Of a stretch of DNA of 64,000 bases, positions 27,076 to 39,539 are shown piece after piece. Each line of letters opens with the position of its first letter. The first letter of the stretch is position 1. Source of the stretch: Trema orientale. Its lineage: Eukaryota; Streptophyta; Magnoliopsida; Rosales; Cannabaceae. The stretch is taken from NCBI GenBank assembly GCA_002914845.1, contig JXTC01000004.1, positions 1,690,862-1,754,861 of the forward strand, in the 5' to 3' direction. A program made the position numbers and the translations under genes. The notes beneath the pieces are model-generated. The model made no database searches, was not told the origin of the DNA, and worked only from the letters and a program-made list of their open reading frames with translations.

Positions 27076-28491
27076 ATGATGAAGAAGAGCTCGTCAAGAT
27101 CAGGGGGACGCATATTCACCAACGAGTTCAGCAACCGGGGACAAAAATTCGATAGGTTAAAGAACTCAGAAGACTTCGACGACAATCATGGCACAATAAA
27201 CGACGCCATTTCACCACAAGCCAGTCCTCGTCGTGTTCCACCAAACGACAACCTCCGTGACTCTCCAATGGCGGCAGCCACCGACGACGACGAAGCCTCC
27301 ATGTCCCCATTCGCCAAGTCACCCTGGTCCTCTCACATGACCCCAAACGACAACTTCTCCAACGTCCTCATGGGCTCGCTCGTCCGAGAAGAAGGCCACA
27401 TATACTCGCTGGCCGCCTCGGGCGACTTGTTGTACACTGGCTCCGACTCCAAGAACATCCGGGTCTGGAAAAACCAGAGGGAGTATGCCGGGTTCAAGTC
27501 GAATAGCGGGTTGGTCAAGGCTATAGTCATATCCGGGGAGAAGATCTATACGGGTCACCAAGATGGGAAGATCCGAGTTTGGAAAGTCTCGGCCAAAAAC
27601 TCGCCGAGTTACAAGCGAGTCGGGACTCTGCCCACGTTGAAAAACTTCATAAAGTGTTCCATTAAGCCGAGTAACTACGTCGAGGTCAGAAGACACCATA
27701 GCGTTCTCTGGATCAAACACTTTGACGCAATCTCGTGCTTGAGCCTGAGCGAAGATGCTGCTCTGCTCTACTCTGCGTCATGGGACAAAACCTTCAAAGT
27801 ATGGAAAGTCTCCGACTTCAAATGCCTGGAGTCCGTTAAAGCTCACGACGACGCCGTTAACGCCTTGGTGACGGGGTTCGACGGCCTGGTCTTCACGGGT
27901 TCGGCTGACGGCACCGTCAAGGTCTGGCGCAGAGAGTTTCAGGGGAAAGGGACGAAGCACTTCTTCTCTCAGACGTTGTTAAAGCAGGAATGCGCCGTCA
28001 CGGCGCTGACGGTGAACCAAGAAGCCACGTTTATATACTCGGGGTCGTCAGACGGAGCCGTTAACTACTGGGAGCGGGAGAAGTCTCTGTCACACGGCGG
28101 CGTTTTGAGGGGGCACAAGTTGGCCGTACTGTGTTTGGCCACGGCGGGGAGCTTGGTGTTCAGTGGGTCGGCGGATATGGGGATTTGTGTGTGGAAAAGG
28201 ATGGAGGGTGGGGACCACGTTTGTTTGTCCATTTTGACGGGTCACATGGGGCCCGTCAAGTGTTTGGCTGTCGAGAAAGAGCGGGAAAATGCGACGACGG
28301 GGGCCGGAGAGCGGCGGTGGATTGTGTATAGTGGTAGTTTGGATAAGTCAGTGAAGATGTGGAGGGCGTCGGAGCAAGCTCCTCCAATGGGGCAAAACCA
28401 GCATTGTTCCACGGATGAGAATCCCAAGTCATTTTGCTCGGCTCCTAGCTTTGCTTCTCTCCCAAGGAACATGGGTTCGAGAATATATTAA
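27076..28491 (+). CDS. WD40-repeat protein, JINGUBANG family
   Basis: An intronless frame of 471 aa starts at the first of two adjacent Met codons. Residues 1-95 are polar and probably disordered. Then come seven WD40 units ending IRVWKN, IRVWKV, FKVWKV, VKVWRR, VNYWER, ICVWKR and VKMWRA, enough for one seven-bladed propeller. The C-terminal 40 residues are Ser/Pro-rich. Single-exon plant WD40 proteins of this layout form the JINGUBANG group (Arabidopsis JGB, At2g26490, a negative regulator of pollen germination) and are non-catalytic scaffolds. The coding region is markedly more GC-rich than its surroundings, as is usual for intronless plant genes. In Arabidopsis, as I recall, a member (At3g50390) lies next to the VPS13-like At3g50380, matching the order here. 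The specific role of this copy is not known. Confidence 0.93.
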   Translation: MMKKSSSRSGGRIFTNEFSNRGQKFDRLKNSEDFDDNHGTINDAISPQASPRRVPPNDNLRDSPMAAATDDDEASMSPFAKSPWSSHMTPNDNFSNVLMGSLVREEGHIYSLAASGDLLYTGSDSKNIRVWKNQREYAGFKSNSGLVKAIVISGEKIYTGHQDGKIRVWKVSAKNSPSYKRVGTLPTLKNFIKCSIKPSNYVEVRRHHSVLWIKHFDAISCLSLSEDAALLYSASWDKTFKVWKVSDFKCLESVKAHDDAVNALVTGFDGLVFTGSADGTVKVWRREFQGKGTKHFFSQTLLKQECAVTALTVNQEATFIYSGSSDGAVNYWEREKSLSHGGVLRGHKLAVLCLATAGSLVFSGSADMGICVWKRMEGGDHVCLSILTGHMGPVKCLAVEKERENATTGAGERRWIVYSGSLDKSVKMWRASEQAPPMGQNQHCSTDENPKSFCSAPSFASLPRNMGSRIY

Positions 28492-28654
28492 TTAGGTTTT
28501 TTCTATTCTTTTTTTTTTTTTTTGGTTTTGACCAAAGGTTTTTTCTATTCTTATGATTGTTACTAAATATGTGAATAGGAATTTTATACCAAGTGGATTT
28601 TTGCGTGTCAAGATGTAAAGTGAATGTTAGGCATGTTGTTGTTTGGAATATTTA

Positions 28655-30304
28655 GGGCCTGTTTGGTTCGTGATTTGAAAATAGTTGATTTGAATAAGGT
28701 GTATTTAAATTGAGAATCTGAAAATTAAAAAGGAGAACTTGTTTCTGAAAATACGTTTGGTGGTTGTATTTTCATATTGTTTCTGAGTTTAAAAAAATGT
28801 AAAACTGTGTTTGGTAATGTATTTAAAAATAAAACAACAATAAAGATAAATGCTCAAAGGATCACCATTTCTTTTCTTTCTTTATCTTCTTAAAAAAAAT
28901 GAAAAAAAAAAATCCACCGAGAACACTGAATTATATTAATCAGAAGACGAGAGTATATCTCTTTTTACAATATTAGAAACCCAATCAGGGACAGTTTCAA
29001 ACCAAATTTTACAACATCTTAAATGGCCTTTCTTGGCTAAACACCTTTAACAAGGTTCACAGTTCACTATATTCAAACAGTCAGTTTCAAAGAGAGGGGA
29101 AATAATCCATCATCTTGAGCGATATCAATCCTGCATCTAACAACCAAATGGTTCTGAATTATGAAGCCTAAACCAACGCAGCTAGCTTTATCAACAGCAG
29201 CATCTGCAAACAATTTTAGGAAGCCCACAGCAGGGTTTAACTTTGCATTTGGAGAAACAAATGTAAATGATACCCTCAATTTCCATATCCTCATGAAAAC
29301 ATATATGAATAAACTCCATGAGTTCACTCTCCATCTTTTAGTATAGGTTCAATCAACTATGCATTTATGGTTAATAATGGTTCATACCAAAAAATTTCTA
29401 GTAAAGCAGTAAAAGATTTAATTCTTTAATCCAAAAAGAAAAAAAGTTTCACTCCACATCACTACAATAAACTTTGATACAAATAGATTTCTCCAAATAT
29501 ATTAATGACATTATGAACACATAATTTCACAGTACATACTTGCAAAAATTAGAAAAAATTATGGAGTATCATCCAAGACCAAATATCATTAGCAATTTAG
29601 AAGATCTAGTCTACCAAACAATCCACAAGATACAAAATTCGAACAGAGAATGTATAAAATGAAAACTCAATTCTTACAAATCAATTACAACCGTAAAATA
29701 AGAGTTGGAGTAGCGACATTTCACATGATAATAAGACAATTTCTCAAAGAATTCGTATATATATAAAATAATAAAAAAAAAAGAGAAAGAAATATAAGAT
29801 GAAATTACATGAAGAAGACAAACCTTTTGTTTCTTGGGTAGAGAGGAAGAAGACGAAGATGAAGTCCCTGCTACCGAATATTTATAAAACGATTAAAGGG
29901 TGAACTAAGGGGATCTTCGCCAAGCGAAGAATGATGGATTTCTATGGCATCTGCGGACCTGCTGTGTCGTGACGGAAAGGGGTTGAGAACTTCGATGGTA
30001 ATAGGCGATGGAAACAGAGAGGGAGAAGCCAAGAGCACAGAGTCCCAGAGGTGAAGAAGGTGCCCGATAACTGGAGAGGGAGAGATCCCTGGTTTTTGGA
30101 CCTGGCGTCGTGTGGGAGAGAAGGCCAGAAAATGATAATCAGAAAACGATAAATTATCGTTTCCTGTTTTCTGAATTTTTTTTGAGGAATTTTCAAATCC
30201 AAAATTTGAAAAGGGGCTACCAAACGTGGTTTTTTTAGGCCTATTTCCTTTTTGTCCGTTTTCAAAACATAAAATTGTTTTTAAAAAGGGTACCAAACGG
30301 GCCC
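28655..30304. mobile_element. Non-autonomous PIF/Harbinger element
   Basis: The ends are GGGCCTGTTTGGT and, read inward from the right, GGGCCCGTTTGGT. They are flanked by TTA at 28652-28654 and 30305-30307, the 3-bp target duplication typical of PIF/Harbinger. The first 180 bp closely match the inverted right end of the long element at 53314-57282, and the last 180 bp match its left end. The two are therefore the same family in opposite orientation. The 1.65-kb interior has no transposase frame. A 141-residue minus-strand frame at 29871-30296 runs into the terminal repeat and is not credible as a gene. Confidence 0.88.
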
Positions 30305-30307
30305 TTA

Positions 30308-32283
30308 GAAATTCCGCCTAGAGATTGAAAATTAATGAAAGAAAGACCCAAAAAGAAAATGAAAAAGTGTGTAGGGAGGTGGAAAGAAATTTCAATTTCA
30401 AATGTACAAAGTTCGTTTAAAGAGAAAAAACTATTCTATACCAAACAAATTGAAATTCTATCATTATGAAGAAAGGAAGAGCTGAAATTAATTTTACAAT
30501 ATTATAAAAGCAATGGCAGGTAAACCAAGCCGAGCTTTGGTCTTGTACGATGATGGGTTAGTGCGTTTCGACCCATCACACCTAGTGCTGAAAATATGGC
30601 CCGAGTCAAACACGTCGACCCGCCACTTCTAGTCCCTGCCCAGCCCTAAGGGCAGGGTCGGAGCTGGGTGCCTGCCGGGCCTTCTTAAAAAAAATTGGAA
30701 AAAAGTAGTCTACGGCCAGGTTGGGCCGTGGTGTAAACTTTTCGGGCCGACTTGCTTTTCTTTTAGGAAAATTACACAATATACGGTGTTTCTGAAAAAA
30801 AAAAATAAAAAATACGGTAGGTTAATATTTTTTAAGGTGCGATTCGATAAAAAATACTATTTTTTAAAAAATATTTAGAAAAATACCATTTTTTGAAATA
30901 GTAACTAGTTTCTGATAATTAGTTTCTAGAAACTGATAACTAGTAACCAAAGATATTTATAACTAGTAACCAGTAACCAATTTCTTGAAACCGGTAACTA
31001 ATAACTATTTTAAAAATGATATTTTTCTAAATCTTTTTTAAAAAGTAATATTTTCCTAATAAAAATCGTACGAAAATAAGAAAAAAGTTTGCCTTCCGTA
31101 TATTTGTAATTTTTTTCAGTTTTTTTTTTTGTATAAGTGTTAGAAACCCTTTCTTTTACCGCCAGTTCGGGCCGGGCGGCCCAAATTTTCACCTCTGTAG
31201 ACTCATCCACTCTCTTGCATCCAAAGCTACTTGTGATTTCCTAAGCCTCTCCCAATGCCCATGCCACGGGTTTCAATCCCTCTTTCTCTCACACAATTTT
31301 TAAATTTTCAATATCGTAAATGTATTCATCTTTAAAGCTAGTCGTTTGTGCAAAATCCCGTACGTTAGAGTTGAGAGTATCATCCGTCGTCAATAATTGC
31401 GTAATGGTCAAAACTTGTGCTCAAGTAAGAGGTCGAGCAATAAGGGTGTGCTCTTCGTTTGGTTGGTCGTCGGAGTGGAGGTGCTAGGCGCTGGTGGGTA
31501 ACTGTCAAATTCTATTGTTCGATTTTTATTCAATAGCTATTAACGGGTCCTTGGCGAAAAAAATCGGCATCATTAATTGTATTTTGTACATAACTCATAA
31601 CCCATATAAAATGTATTTTAACTATCCATAGTAGTTTTAGTCATTTTATCAACTAATCTTTATTGTTATCATGAGAAGTAAACTTAATTGTATTTTTGTT
31701 GCCTCTTATTTCAAAAAGAATGCTTGCAAAAGAAAAAAAAGAAGGTCGTATCCAAATGCCATTGACATTATCACGATAACATATGTAAGTATTTGGTTTA
31801 TCAGACATTTTACTGATATCAGTATTTCCAAGATATTGTTGACATTTTGCCAACTAATTTTTTTTTTTTTTAATATTAGAGAGGGAAAAAAAAATATTTT
31901 CTTCTCCAATATCTATGTTTACACTTTAAAAATACACTTTTAATAGCATAGTGCACAATATTTTGCCTTAGACTATTTTCGTCGCTATAATTAGGATCCA
32001 CACTGTATCTAACAAATAGAATCATTAATCATCTCATTTAGATTTTTATGTAGACTTTCACTTAGATTAACAATAACTTTAAAATGAACAAAGTCATCAC
32101 AAAGAATTTAATTCAATTATGAATATAGAAAGAAACTCGATCCATGCATATAATTACTATAAGCACAAGAAGATCAAGTGACTATATCTTATTTTCTTCC
32201 TCAATCATCACTAAGAAAAACAATGCAGTATAAATTCCAACTTATTATATATGAAATCAACTGTGTAAAGCACAGATAAAGAA
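30308..32283. other. Intergenic region with unclassified repeats
   Basis: A GC-rich patch at about 30520-30760 and the sequence near 31160-31190 share GGGCCG/GGCCC-rich text that resembles ends of non-autonomous elements, but I could not pair them into one element. The 45 bp at about 30371-30415 recur at about 35160-35205 (GTAGGGAGGTGG...). No gene seen. Confidence 0.35.
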
Positions 32284-33583
32284 TTAATTAATCTTAGAAT
32301 ATTTATCTGCAATCTCTCCAAGGTATGTAAAGAGCTTCAGCGGTTTACTGAACATAACCATATGATCTGTATTTATGACCTTTATTTCATGTGGGGGATT
32401 CCTCTCTATCATCCACATAACCATATGATCTGTATTTATGACCTTTACTTCATGTGGGGGATTTCTCTCTATCATCCACCTTTGGAGACTCTCCACGAGT
32501 GCATAGTCTTCGTCACACACGATATAAACTCTATGAACCGATCCGTACTTCTCCTTGGTAAGTTTTAATTGTTCAGAGATCAACTCTTGATTATTAAACA
32601 GAGTTACAGAGGTATAGCTCTTGACAATGATAGAGCAGGAACCAAATCCTGCTTCCCAATCACCACACATTATTAGTGACCATTAAGGGTTAATTAACTT
32701 TTTCAAAATTTTTTTTTAAAAAAATATTATGGCAAAATAACCAAAATTTAAACCCATTTTAAGTCATTTTCCATTTTGATATATTGTAAAAAAATGATCG
32801 ATAAATTAAAACTAGTATGTAAGTAGATATAAATTATACTAAGTATAAGAATATATATACTTAGCTATTTAACTATAAAAAGAAAAAAAGGGATATTTAT
32901 TAAAATAAAGTGTAAAAAAAGGGCACAAATCTAATTTAACAAAAAAAAAAACTAAATTTATATTTTGTTACCTCCGGTGGGGAAAATTGGTACAACTTTG
33001 ATGCCAAATAATTTGGCCCAAAAATGATGTCAGTAGGAGGGTTATTAGGACCTTGATTATATATTAATTCTGAATCCATAACATAATCCGGTGTTTGTGT
33101 GGCCTGCAATTTCATTAGAAAAAAAGAAAAAAGGAGCATTTCAGAAAATATGTTTGCTAACACATTATTCTGTAGAGAAACATAACACAATATATATATA
33201 TATAGTATACGTATATATTATGTATGAACCTCTTCGTATATATCCTGATAAGTGAGATTTGGACCAGGCATAAAAGCAGTGACAAAACCTGCAGCTAAAG
33301 CTTTATGTGGGAAGCTCTCCATGGCAAGTGATATGCTGAGACCACCTAAACTATGGCCAACCAAGATGACCTTCTCCGCCGTGGCAGGCAGAGACGCCAT
33401 GAAATCCATCAATGGCTTAGCATAGTCAACCAACGAACCGTTGACTTGTTGAACCTCGCTTGGGTTGATTCCTGAGGCCGCGAGGTCTAGAGTTGTGACA
33501 TTGTGACCTACGGATAGTAGAAGGGTGGCCACCTTGTACCAGCACCAAGCTCCATGACCACCTCCATGAAGCAGCACAAAATG
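32284..33583 (-). pseudogene. Methylesterase (MES family) pseudogene
   Basis: Three exons match a plant MES/hydroxynitrile-lyase-type alpha/beta hydrolase: 33583-33230, 33103-32972 and 32648-32284. Exon 1 has HGGGHGAWCWYK and the nucleophile elbow GHSLGG. Exon 3 has YIVCDED (Asp region) and TDHMVMFSKP (catalytic His). Intact members hydrolyse methyl esters of salicylate, jasmonate or auxin. Three faults are visible. A TGA at 33584-33586 sits directly before the first conserved residues, with no in-frame ATG. Exon 3 begins in the expected frame (DLVPALSLSRAIPL) and meets TAA at 32606-32604, while the rest of the domain is in another frame. A 63-bp in-frame tandem duplication (32353-32415, 32416-32478) repeats the WMIERNPPHE...DHMVM segment. 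Most likely not functional. Arabidopsis MES10 (At3g50440) lies near the VPS13/WD40 pair as I recall. Confidence 0.85.
32353..32478 (-). repeat. 63-bp tandem duplication in the methylesterase
   Basis: Two adjacent 63-bp copies (32353-32415 and 32416-32478) differ at only a few bases. They encode two in-frame 21-residue copies that each contain the catalytic-His motif DHMVM. The near identity implies a recent event. Confidence 0.95.
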
Positions 33584-33619
33584 TCAACTTGCATTAACGC
33601 TCATTTATCTTTTTTTCTT

Positions 33620-33629
<10 letters not shown>

Positions 33630-33650
<21 letters not shown>

Positions 33651-33654
33651 GGGG
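33630..33654. repeat. Homopolymer run of 25 G
   Basis: Twenty-five consecutive G follow a T-rich tract, just upstream of the methylesterase pseudogene. Such runs are rare in plant DNA and prone to sequencing error, so the exact length is uncertain. Confidence 0.9.
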
Positions 33655-34216
33655 ATTTTTTTTTCCGTGGTTTTTTTTAATTGAGAAAAGAGAAGAGTAA
33701 TTTTACTATACATTTGTAGATTAATTTCTAAGGTGGAAAAGATTCTAACCTTTGAACTATTTATGTTTTGATCAAGTAATATTGGAAGGTAAATATAGAT
33801 ATGGTAGAAATAGGTATTGTTCGTGTGTAATCGGTAAAACTTATTGAGGAAGAAAATCTTCAAGGATTTTCATGTGTTGTCTTTGGCTAAAAGGCTTTAT
33901 GCGAGTTGGGTTTTCTAATCAATTCGAATACCAGTATTGGCGAAGTCTATTTGATCAGTAACTACTTTAGATTATGCTCATAAGGCAAAATTTCACTTAC
34001 CATATATAGAATATGGTTCAAAGTGTTTTTGGTTATTTTTTCTGTTTATGGAAATCACTAAATTAAAAGGAAAAATATTTAATCATGGAATTATAATATT
34101 TACTCCTTGTTGTCTGATGTCAGTGCTGACGTATTGACATTGTATTCGTGGAGATCATATCTAGCATTAATGCTCAAACACCTTTTTTTCATTTTTTTTA
34201 ATTTATTTCTGAGGAC

Positions 34217-34929
34217 TAGGGGTGTTCGGCCAGTTTGAACGATCTAAATCGTCAATCCAGAAACTAATCCGAATGTACGGTTTAGCCGATTTATCAATCC
34301 GTGTGGTTTGAGTTTGTCGATTCAAACCGGCCAAACCACACCTACATTTTTGCGGCCGGTTTGGGCGGTTTCCGTGGTTTGAAAACTTACAAAATTCGAA
34401 TTAATACAAGATCAACTAAGCTCATATCATAATCATATTTCATCTAAAATATAAAGTCCAAATATAAAATGAAACCATAACACAGTTAAAAGCTATAACC
34501 AAATCGAAAGTCATAGTAAACTTAAATTTTAGTTACAACTTGCAACTTAATCAAAATTGAATAGTAAACTTAAAGTCTTTAATCTTAAACATATCACAAC
34601 AATAAGACTTAAAGTCTAAAATATTATAAGTATCTTAAGTAACATAGTCCTAAATAAGCTAAGAGTAATCATTATTCAATTAGAATGAATAAGCTTAAAT
34701 TTTTAACTATTAATATACATTTAAAAAAAAAATACACATACAAACTTATTGGCCGGTTCGGTTTGAATCCGACTGAATTTTTCTAAAACCGAAAACCATA
34801 CCGACCAAGTCGGTTTTCATATTTTCTAATCCGTAACCGGCCATTTAAGAAAAAAAAACCGCACAGATTGGGCGGTTTAGACTAAATTAGGCGGTTTTCA
34901 CAGTTTAGCGATTTTTTTGAACACCCCTA
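34217..34929. mobile_element. hAT-type non-autonomous element
   Basis: The terminal inverted repeats are TAGGGGTGTTC and GAACACCCCTA. They are flanked by an 8-bp target duplication with one mismatch (CTGAGGAC at 34209-34216, TTGAGGAC at 34930-34937). Both features are hAT superfamily signatures. The subterminal regions are packed with CGGTTT/AAACCG-type motifs (for example GGCCGGTTTGGGCGG), the usual layout of hAT transposase binding sites. 713 bp, no coding capacity. Confidence 0.85.
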
Positions 34930-34937
34930 TTGAGGAC

Positions 34938-37407
34938 AATGTTAGTAAACATATAATTAGAATAACGAGTACAAGAAAACGCCTCATGATCTCCCTCTTC
35001 TTATTCCTTTAGGGGATCTTTATTCCTCAGATTTTTTATAATTAGCTAGGCAAGTTAATTTGCCCCTATATTGTACGTATTAAGAATTTAAGAGTGGCTT
35101 TACCATCATCCCTCGTTTGTCTCTCCTTACATCTTATTTACTTTTTGTATGTATCAATGTAGGGAGGTGGGAAGAAATTTCAAGTTCAAAATGTTTGTAC
35201 AACGCTAAAAGTCACACCTCAAAAAAATAAAAAGAAGAAGATAAATCAAACGTACATGTGTTTGTTAACTTTGCACATATTTGGCCTTATTTTATGTGTT
35301 TTGAGAGATAATATGTTTGTTATTTTCTTAATATTTCTTTTCTTTTCATTCTTTCTTGAACTTTTCAATTGCCTGAAGGGTTAATGTTTCACTTTTTCTT
35401 CCACCATAGAGGGGATGCCTCGATTGATTACAACTTCTCGGCTTAGCAATTTATCAAAGAAAGATCTCAATTCTTATCCAAAATTAGTTGTCATAGACTC
35501 ATATGTGACAAGAATATTGTGAATCTATGCCTATGATGGATGACAAAAATTAGCCCAAACAGATATTTTTGGTTTTTAAAATATAAATAATCTGTAACTT
35601 TTAAAACATCACGTAAAGCTCATATAAATTTATTTGAATATATTTTTTTCAAAAAAAAGATGTTATTCCTTAAAAAAAAAACGAAAATATGTTATTATAA
35701 TATTATTACATATTTACATACAATTTATAATTATATTCCATCATATATTGTTAAATCTACATTAACGTCTTAATCGTTGATCTATTAACTATCATCAGAA
35801 TATATATTATGTTTACAATACAATTCATATATTTCTAATAAATATAGTAATTTTCAAATAAATTTTTTCTTAATTGATACAATAATATATATTTTTTTAC
35901 TGAATTATCTTTAACATTTTTAATGTACTAAATAAAATTTTCATGAATTTTTTCTTCTTTTTCCCCCAAAGTTCCACCAATTTTGCTATTTTCTGAGTAT
36001 TAATACTTCTACGGATATAGGTATTTTAGTCCATGTTTATGATGTATAATGTATTAGGTGAAGAATAAACATATTGATCGTAAATCTCCACATTTAGTCT
36101 TCATGAAAATATTCCTGTTGAGATTTGTTTGTGCATGGATTTGGACATTTTTTGTGATCGGATAAGATGGAGAAAATAAATGAATTTTTATTATTTTTCC
36201 TTTTGGTTTTGTCATGAAGTTTAAGTGCGAAAAAAAGGAATGGAAAAAAAGAGTGAAAGCTACAAAGATAAATAAACAAATAAGATGCAATTCTTGGAGT
36301 ACGTTAAAGATGAGGGTGTGATTAGACAGAGAAAAATTAACAACATGAAAAAAAAAAAATAGGGAGAAAATTTTGGACAAAAGGTTCATGTGTTTTGGGC
36401 GAACACCATAAAGAACTTGAGTGCACGTACAGTAATTACACCTAAATCTTTCTATATAACTACGATTAGTCACTGGCAGTGACATTAATGGACCAGCCTC
36501 GCGTATTTAAAGAATAAATTAATAGCATTAAATTTGATTTTGAGTGTATGGTTCATCTGTTTGATGATATGAGGCTCCTTCGAATTATTTTCATTAAGAA
36601 CAAAAGGTCACTCCAATATTTATGCTAATTCCTTCTCAGTTTTTTTATTCTTTCTGATTGAATTCTCGTAAACATATAATTTCAAGAGATTGGGTATAAT
36701 ATAAGGATACGGAAATTCACAAAAAAGGAGCGTGAAATCTGCATTCTTTTTCATGTTTTTAAAGAGTGCTAAATTTACTTCTTCTTCTTCTTCTTCTTCT
36801 CCCTTTTTTTTTTTTTTTTCATGTTTCACTGCTTACTATGTGATTCAATAAATGTATCACATTTTAGCAATATCACTAAATATAATGATGTTCATATGTT
36901 AAGTAGTGGGACAAGATAATACAAAAGATGTGAAAAAAAAAAGAAAAAGAAAAAAAAAAGAGTGGTTAAAGAGATTTAAAATTCATAACGGAGCCACGGT
37001 TTTTTTATTTATACAAAATTGTAAGGATTGCGGAGATAAAACGTACTGTTAAATTAAACTAACTGCACCATAGATAAAACGTACTGTTAAATTAAACTAA
37101 TTGCACCATACATAATTAGTAAGTAGGTTTAAAATGGTAATATGAAAATACACTATTTTATTTTCCTTTCCTTTCCTTATGTACGTCCCTAAACCAAACC
37201 GAGTTAAGTGAAAAATATAATACTTCTATGTGTTGTTTACTAATTTTATTAATATTGATAAGAAAAATCTTTTTTCTTTTTAATTTTAGAATAATCCCCA
37301 AAAAAATTACTTTGAAATATAGTCTTTCTGTAAATTTAACTATGTCTTTGGCTTGTGCAAAATTATACCTCCACATTTCAAATATTTACAAATTTATACC
37401 TTCTGCG
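34938..37407. other. AT-rich intergenic region
   Basis: I find no gene. It contains a (TTC)n tract at about 36778-36800, a 38-bp tandem duplication at 37034-37109, and about 45 bp at 35160-35205 that repeat sequence from 30371-30415. The 143-residue minus-strand frame at 36054-36485 is Phe/His/Ser-rich with no recognisable domain and no splice context. Confidence 0.4.
37034..37109. repeat. 38-bp tandem duplication
   Basis: Copies at 37034-37071 and 37072-37109 (starting AGATAAAACGTACTG) differ at one base. Confidence 0.95.
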
Positions 37408-38410
37408 AGGTTAATGGCATCATTGGTCCCTAATCTATTACTATTTTGGCATATTGGTCATGAACATTTTTTTTTGTGACATAGTTTTCATTTTCGGCAC
37501 GGTTAGTTATTTTGGCATATTTCATTCACGGTTCTGTTAGAATTCATTTGAACGAGAGAAAGTTTGCTCCATTGATCCTTATTATTTCATTTGTTTAGCA
37601 ATTTGGAATCTTTTTTTTTCACTTTTATATCTCGGAATAATAATATTAAATTCAAAAATATTTCCGAAATTTAAAATTCAAAAGCAGATATGAAAAAAAG
37701 TAGTTCATTTAAGAATCAAATTCAACAACAAAAAAATAAGTCACACTGACAAACCCTAATTTATGTCGAACTATAATAACTCTTATGGATAAAATTTATT
37801 TACTTTACCATTTATAAAACTAAAAAGATTTCATATACACAATTTTTGACTAGTCAAATTTGACTAAAAATTTAATATATCTATAAAATTTTCATTTAAT
37901 TATAAATAGTTGTTTTAAAAATTAATTAATTATTTACCTAAACAATATAGTACATAAGCCTAGAAATTTTTATAGTTTTTTTTAATTTTTTTATGTTATT
38001 CTAAAAATAATAATTAATTTTGTACACGTAAACAAGTAATGGAATTAAGCTTCATAGATTTTTTTTCATTCTTTTATCTAAGCGATTTCACTGTAACTAT
38101 TTTTAATTTTAGGATATATCACTCTAATTTGATAAGAATTAATGCAAAATTTTTTTTTTATTGGAGATATGAATGCAAAAAAAAATAAAAAATAAAAAAT
38201 TGTTAGACAATTTAAACAACATAGATCAATGGTGAAAAATTTTACCTATTTAAATGAATTATAACAGAATGTTGGATGATATATGCCAAAAAGACTAACG
38301 ATGCCAAAAATGAAAACGTTAGATGTTTGAATGTCAAAAAAAGAAAAATGTTGGGGATCAATATGTCAAAAATAATAATAAATTAGGGGACTAATAATAC
38401 CATTTACCCT
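37408..38410. mobile_element. Long foldback (MITE-like) element
   Basis: The left end starts AGGTTAATGGCATCATTGG. The right end read inward starts AGGGTAAATGGTATTATTAG. The arms stay alignable for more than 150 bp, with repeated TTTTGGCATAT/TTTGACATAT units. The ends and the phrase-like GGTCCCT units resemble the element at 10043-10586, so the two may be one broad group. No coding capacity; target duplication not resolved. Confidence 0.65.
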
Positions 38411-39530
38411 ATCTTATGCATATAAATTGATCAGCAAATTTCTAACTAAATATAGAATCTTAATTGAGATATCTTATTTCTGTTGAGTAAGATAAAAAAT
38501 TTATTGAAAATAACTTAAAATAATTAGTATAAATCATCTAATTTGTACACAAAAGATGTAAATATGCAGATATTTGAAATGTTAAGGTATTATTTTGCAC
38601 AAACTAAAAAATATGGTTAAAATTACAAAAAAATCATACTTAATTTTTTTAAAAATTATTTATCCCTTAATTTTAATCACATTTCCGTATTTTATTCCAC
38701 AGATCATTAAGGCTATGTGGTGGGCGGATGGAACCCACACTCTTGATCGATAGGGATCGACGCAACAAAGTTGTGATAGGACGAGTCATTAGCTCTTTTT
38801 AGTCTTTACCGTACCCATCAATTCGGCCACATTCAATTAAATATGCAAAATCAAATTTGATGTCCCACAACCCACTTATGACTTACCAAATTGAGATCAC
38901 CAAGCTTGACCCGATCTTTCAACAGAATATTTGAGAGAGAGGAAAGTGAAATGGAAGTGGGGGAAATATGAGTTATAGCAAAAAGAAAATTTAAATATTG
39001 ATATGTTAATGTTGTTTGATATATATATATGAAAAAAAAAGAAAGAAAGAAGAAGTGTTAGTAACATTACAATTTAGCACGAGAAATGCTAAATTTATTA
39101 TCTTATACACTCTCATATATATTATACAGTTTTACGTTTGATATTTGGACTCTATTATATTTTGTAAATATTATCGTAATGTAAGATATTTTAGTAAAAT
39201 CTACATATCAAGTACTGAAAAATAAAGAGTGATCATGCACTCATGATTTAGTAAACGTAATTATTATTTTTTTAACGAAAGGGTAATTAGGCAATTCTTC
39301 ATTGATTGCAAGTTACAATCTTCTGTTGAGCAAATAAAAAGGGTCTTATAGTAAAATAATAAAATTTTGGGCCTTAAATAAGTGACCTCAATAAAAAATT
39401 ATTTTAGTAAAATAAACGGTATATCAATATATATACCAGGTATAAAATATAATGTAATTACTACCTAATATGAAAATTAATATATTCTTTCTTTAAACTA
39501 AAGTTAGTATAGGTAGATATACTAGATGTA
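38411..39530. other. AT-rich intergenic region, nothing recognised
   Basis: Strongly AT-rich sequence between the foldback element and the SINE-like element. No reading frame, RNA gene or repeat structure could be supported. Confidence 0.4.
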
Positions 39531-39539
39531 AAAATATAC

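Noticed and set aside
27319..27720. 133-residue minus-strand frame
   Set aside because: It is antisense to the GC-rich WD40 coding region, where long shadow frames are expected.
29871..30296. 141-residue minus-strand frame
   Set aside because: It overlaps the terminal inverted repeat of the PIF/Harbinger element and shows no transposase or other domain.
32604..32648. Alternative splicing that might rescue the methylesterase frame
   Set aside because: The acceptor before exon 3 gives the family-like DLVPALSL start in the frame required by exon 2, and that frame meets TAA. No other nearby acceptor gives a matching start and the downstream frame together.
33594..33863. Minus-strand frame with a proline run
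   Set aside because: The proline run is the translation of the 25-G homopolymer; the rest is Ile/Tyr/Lys-rich AT-biased sequence without a domain.
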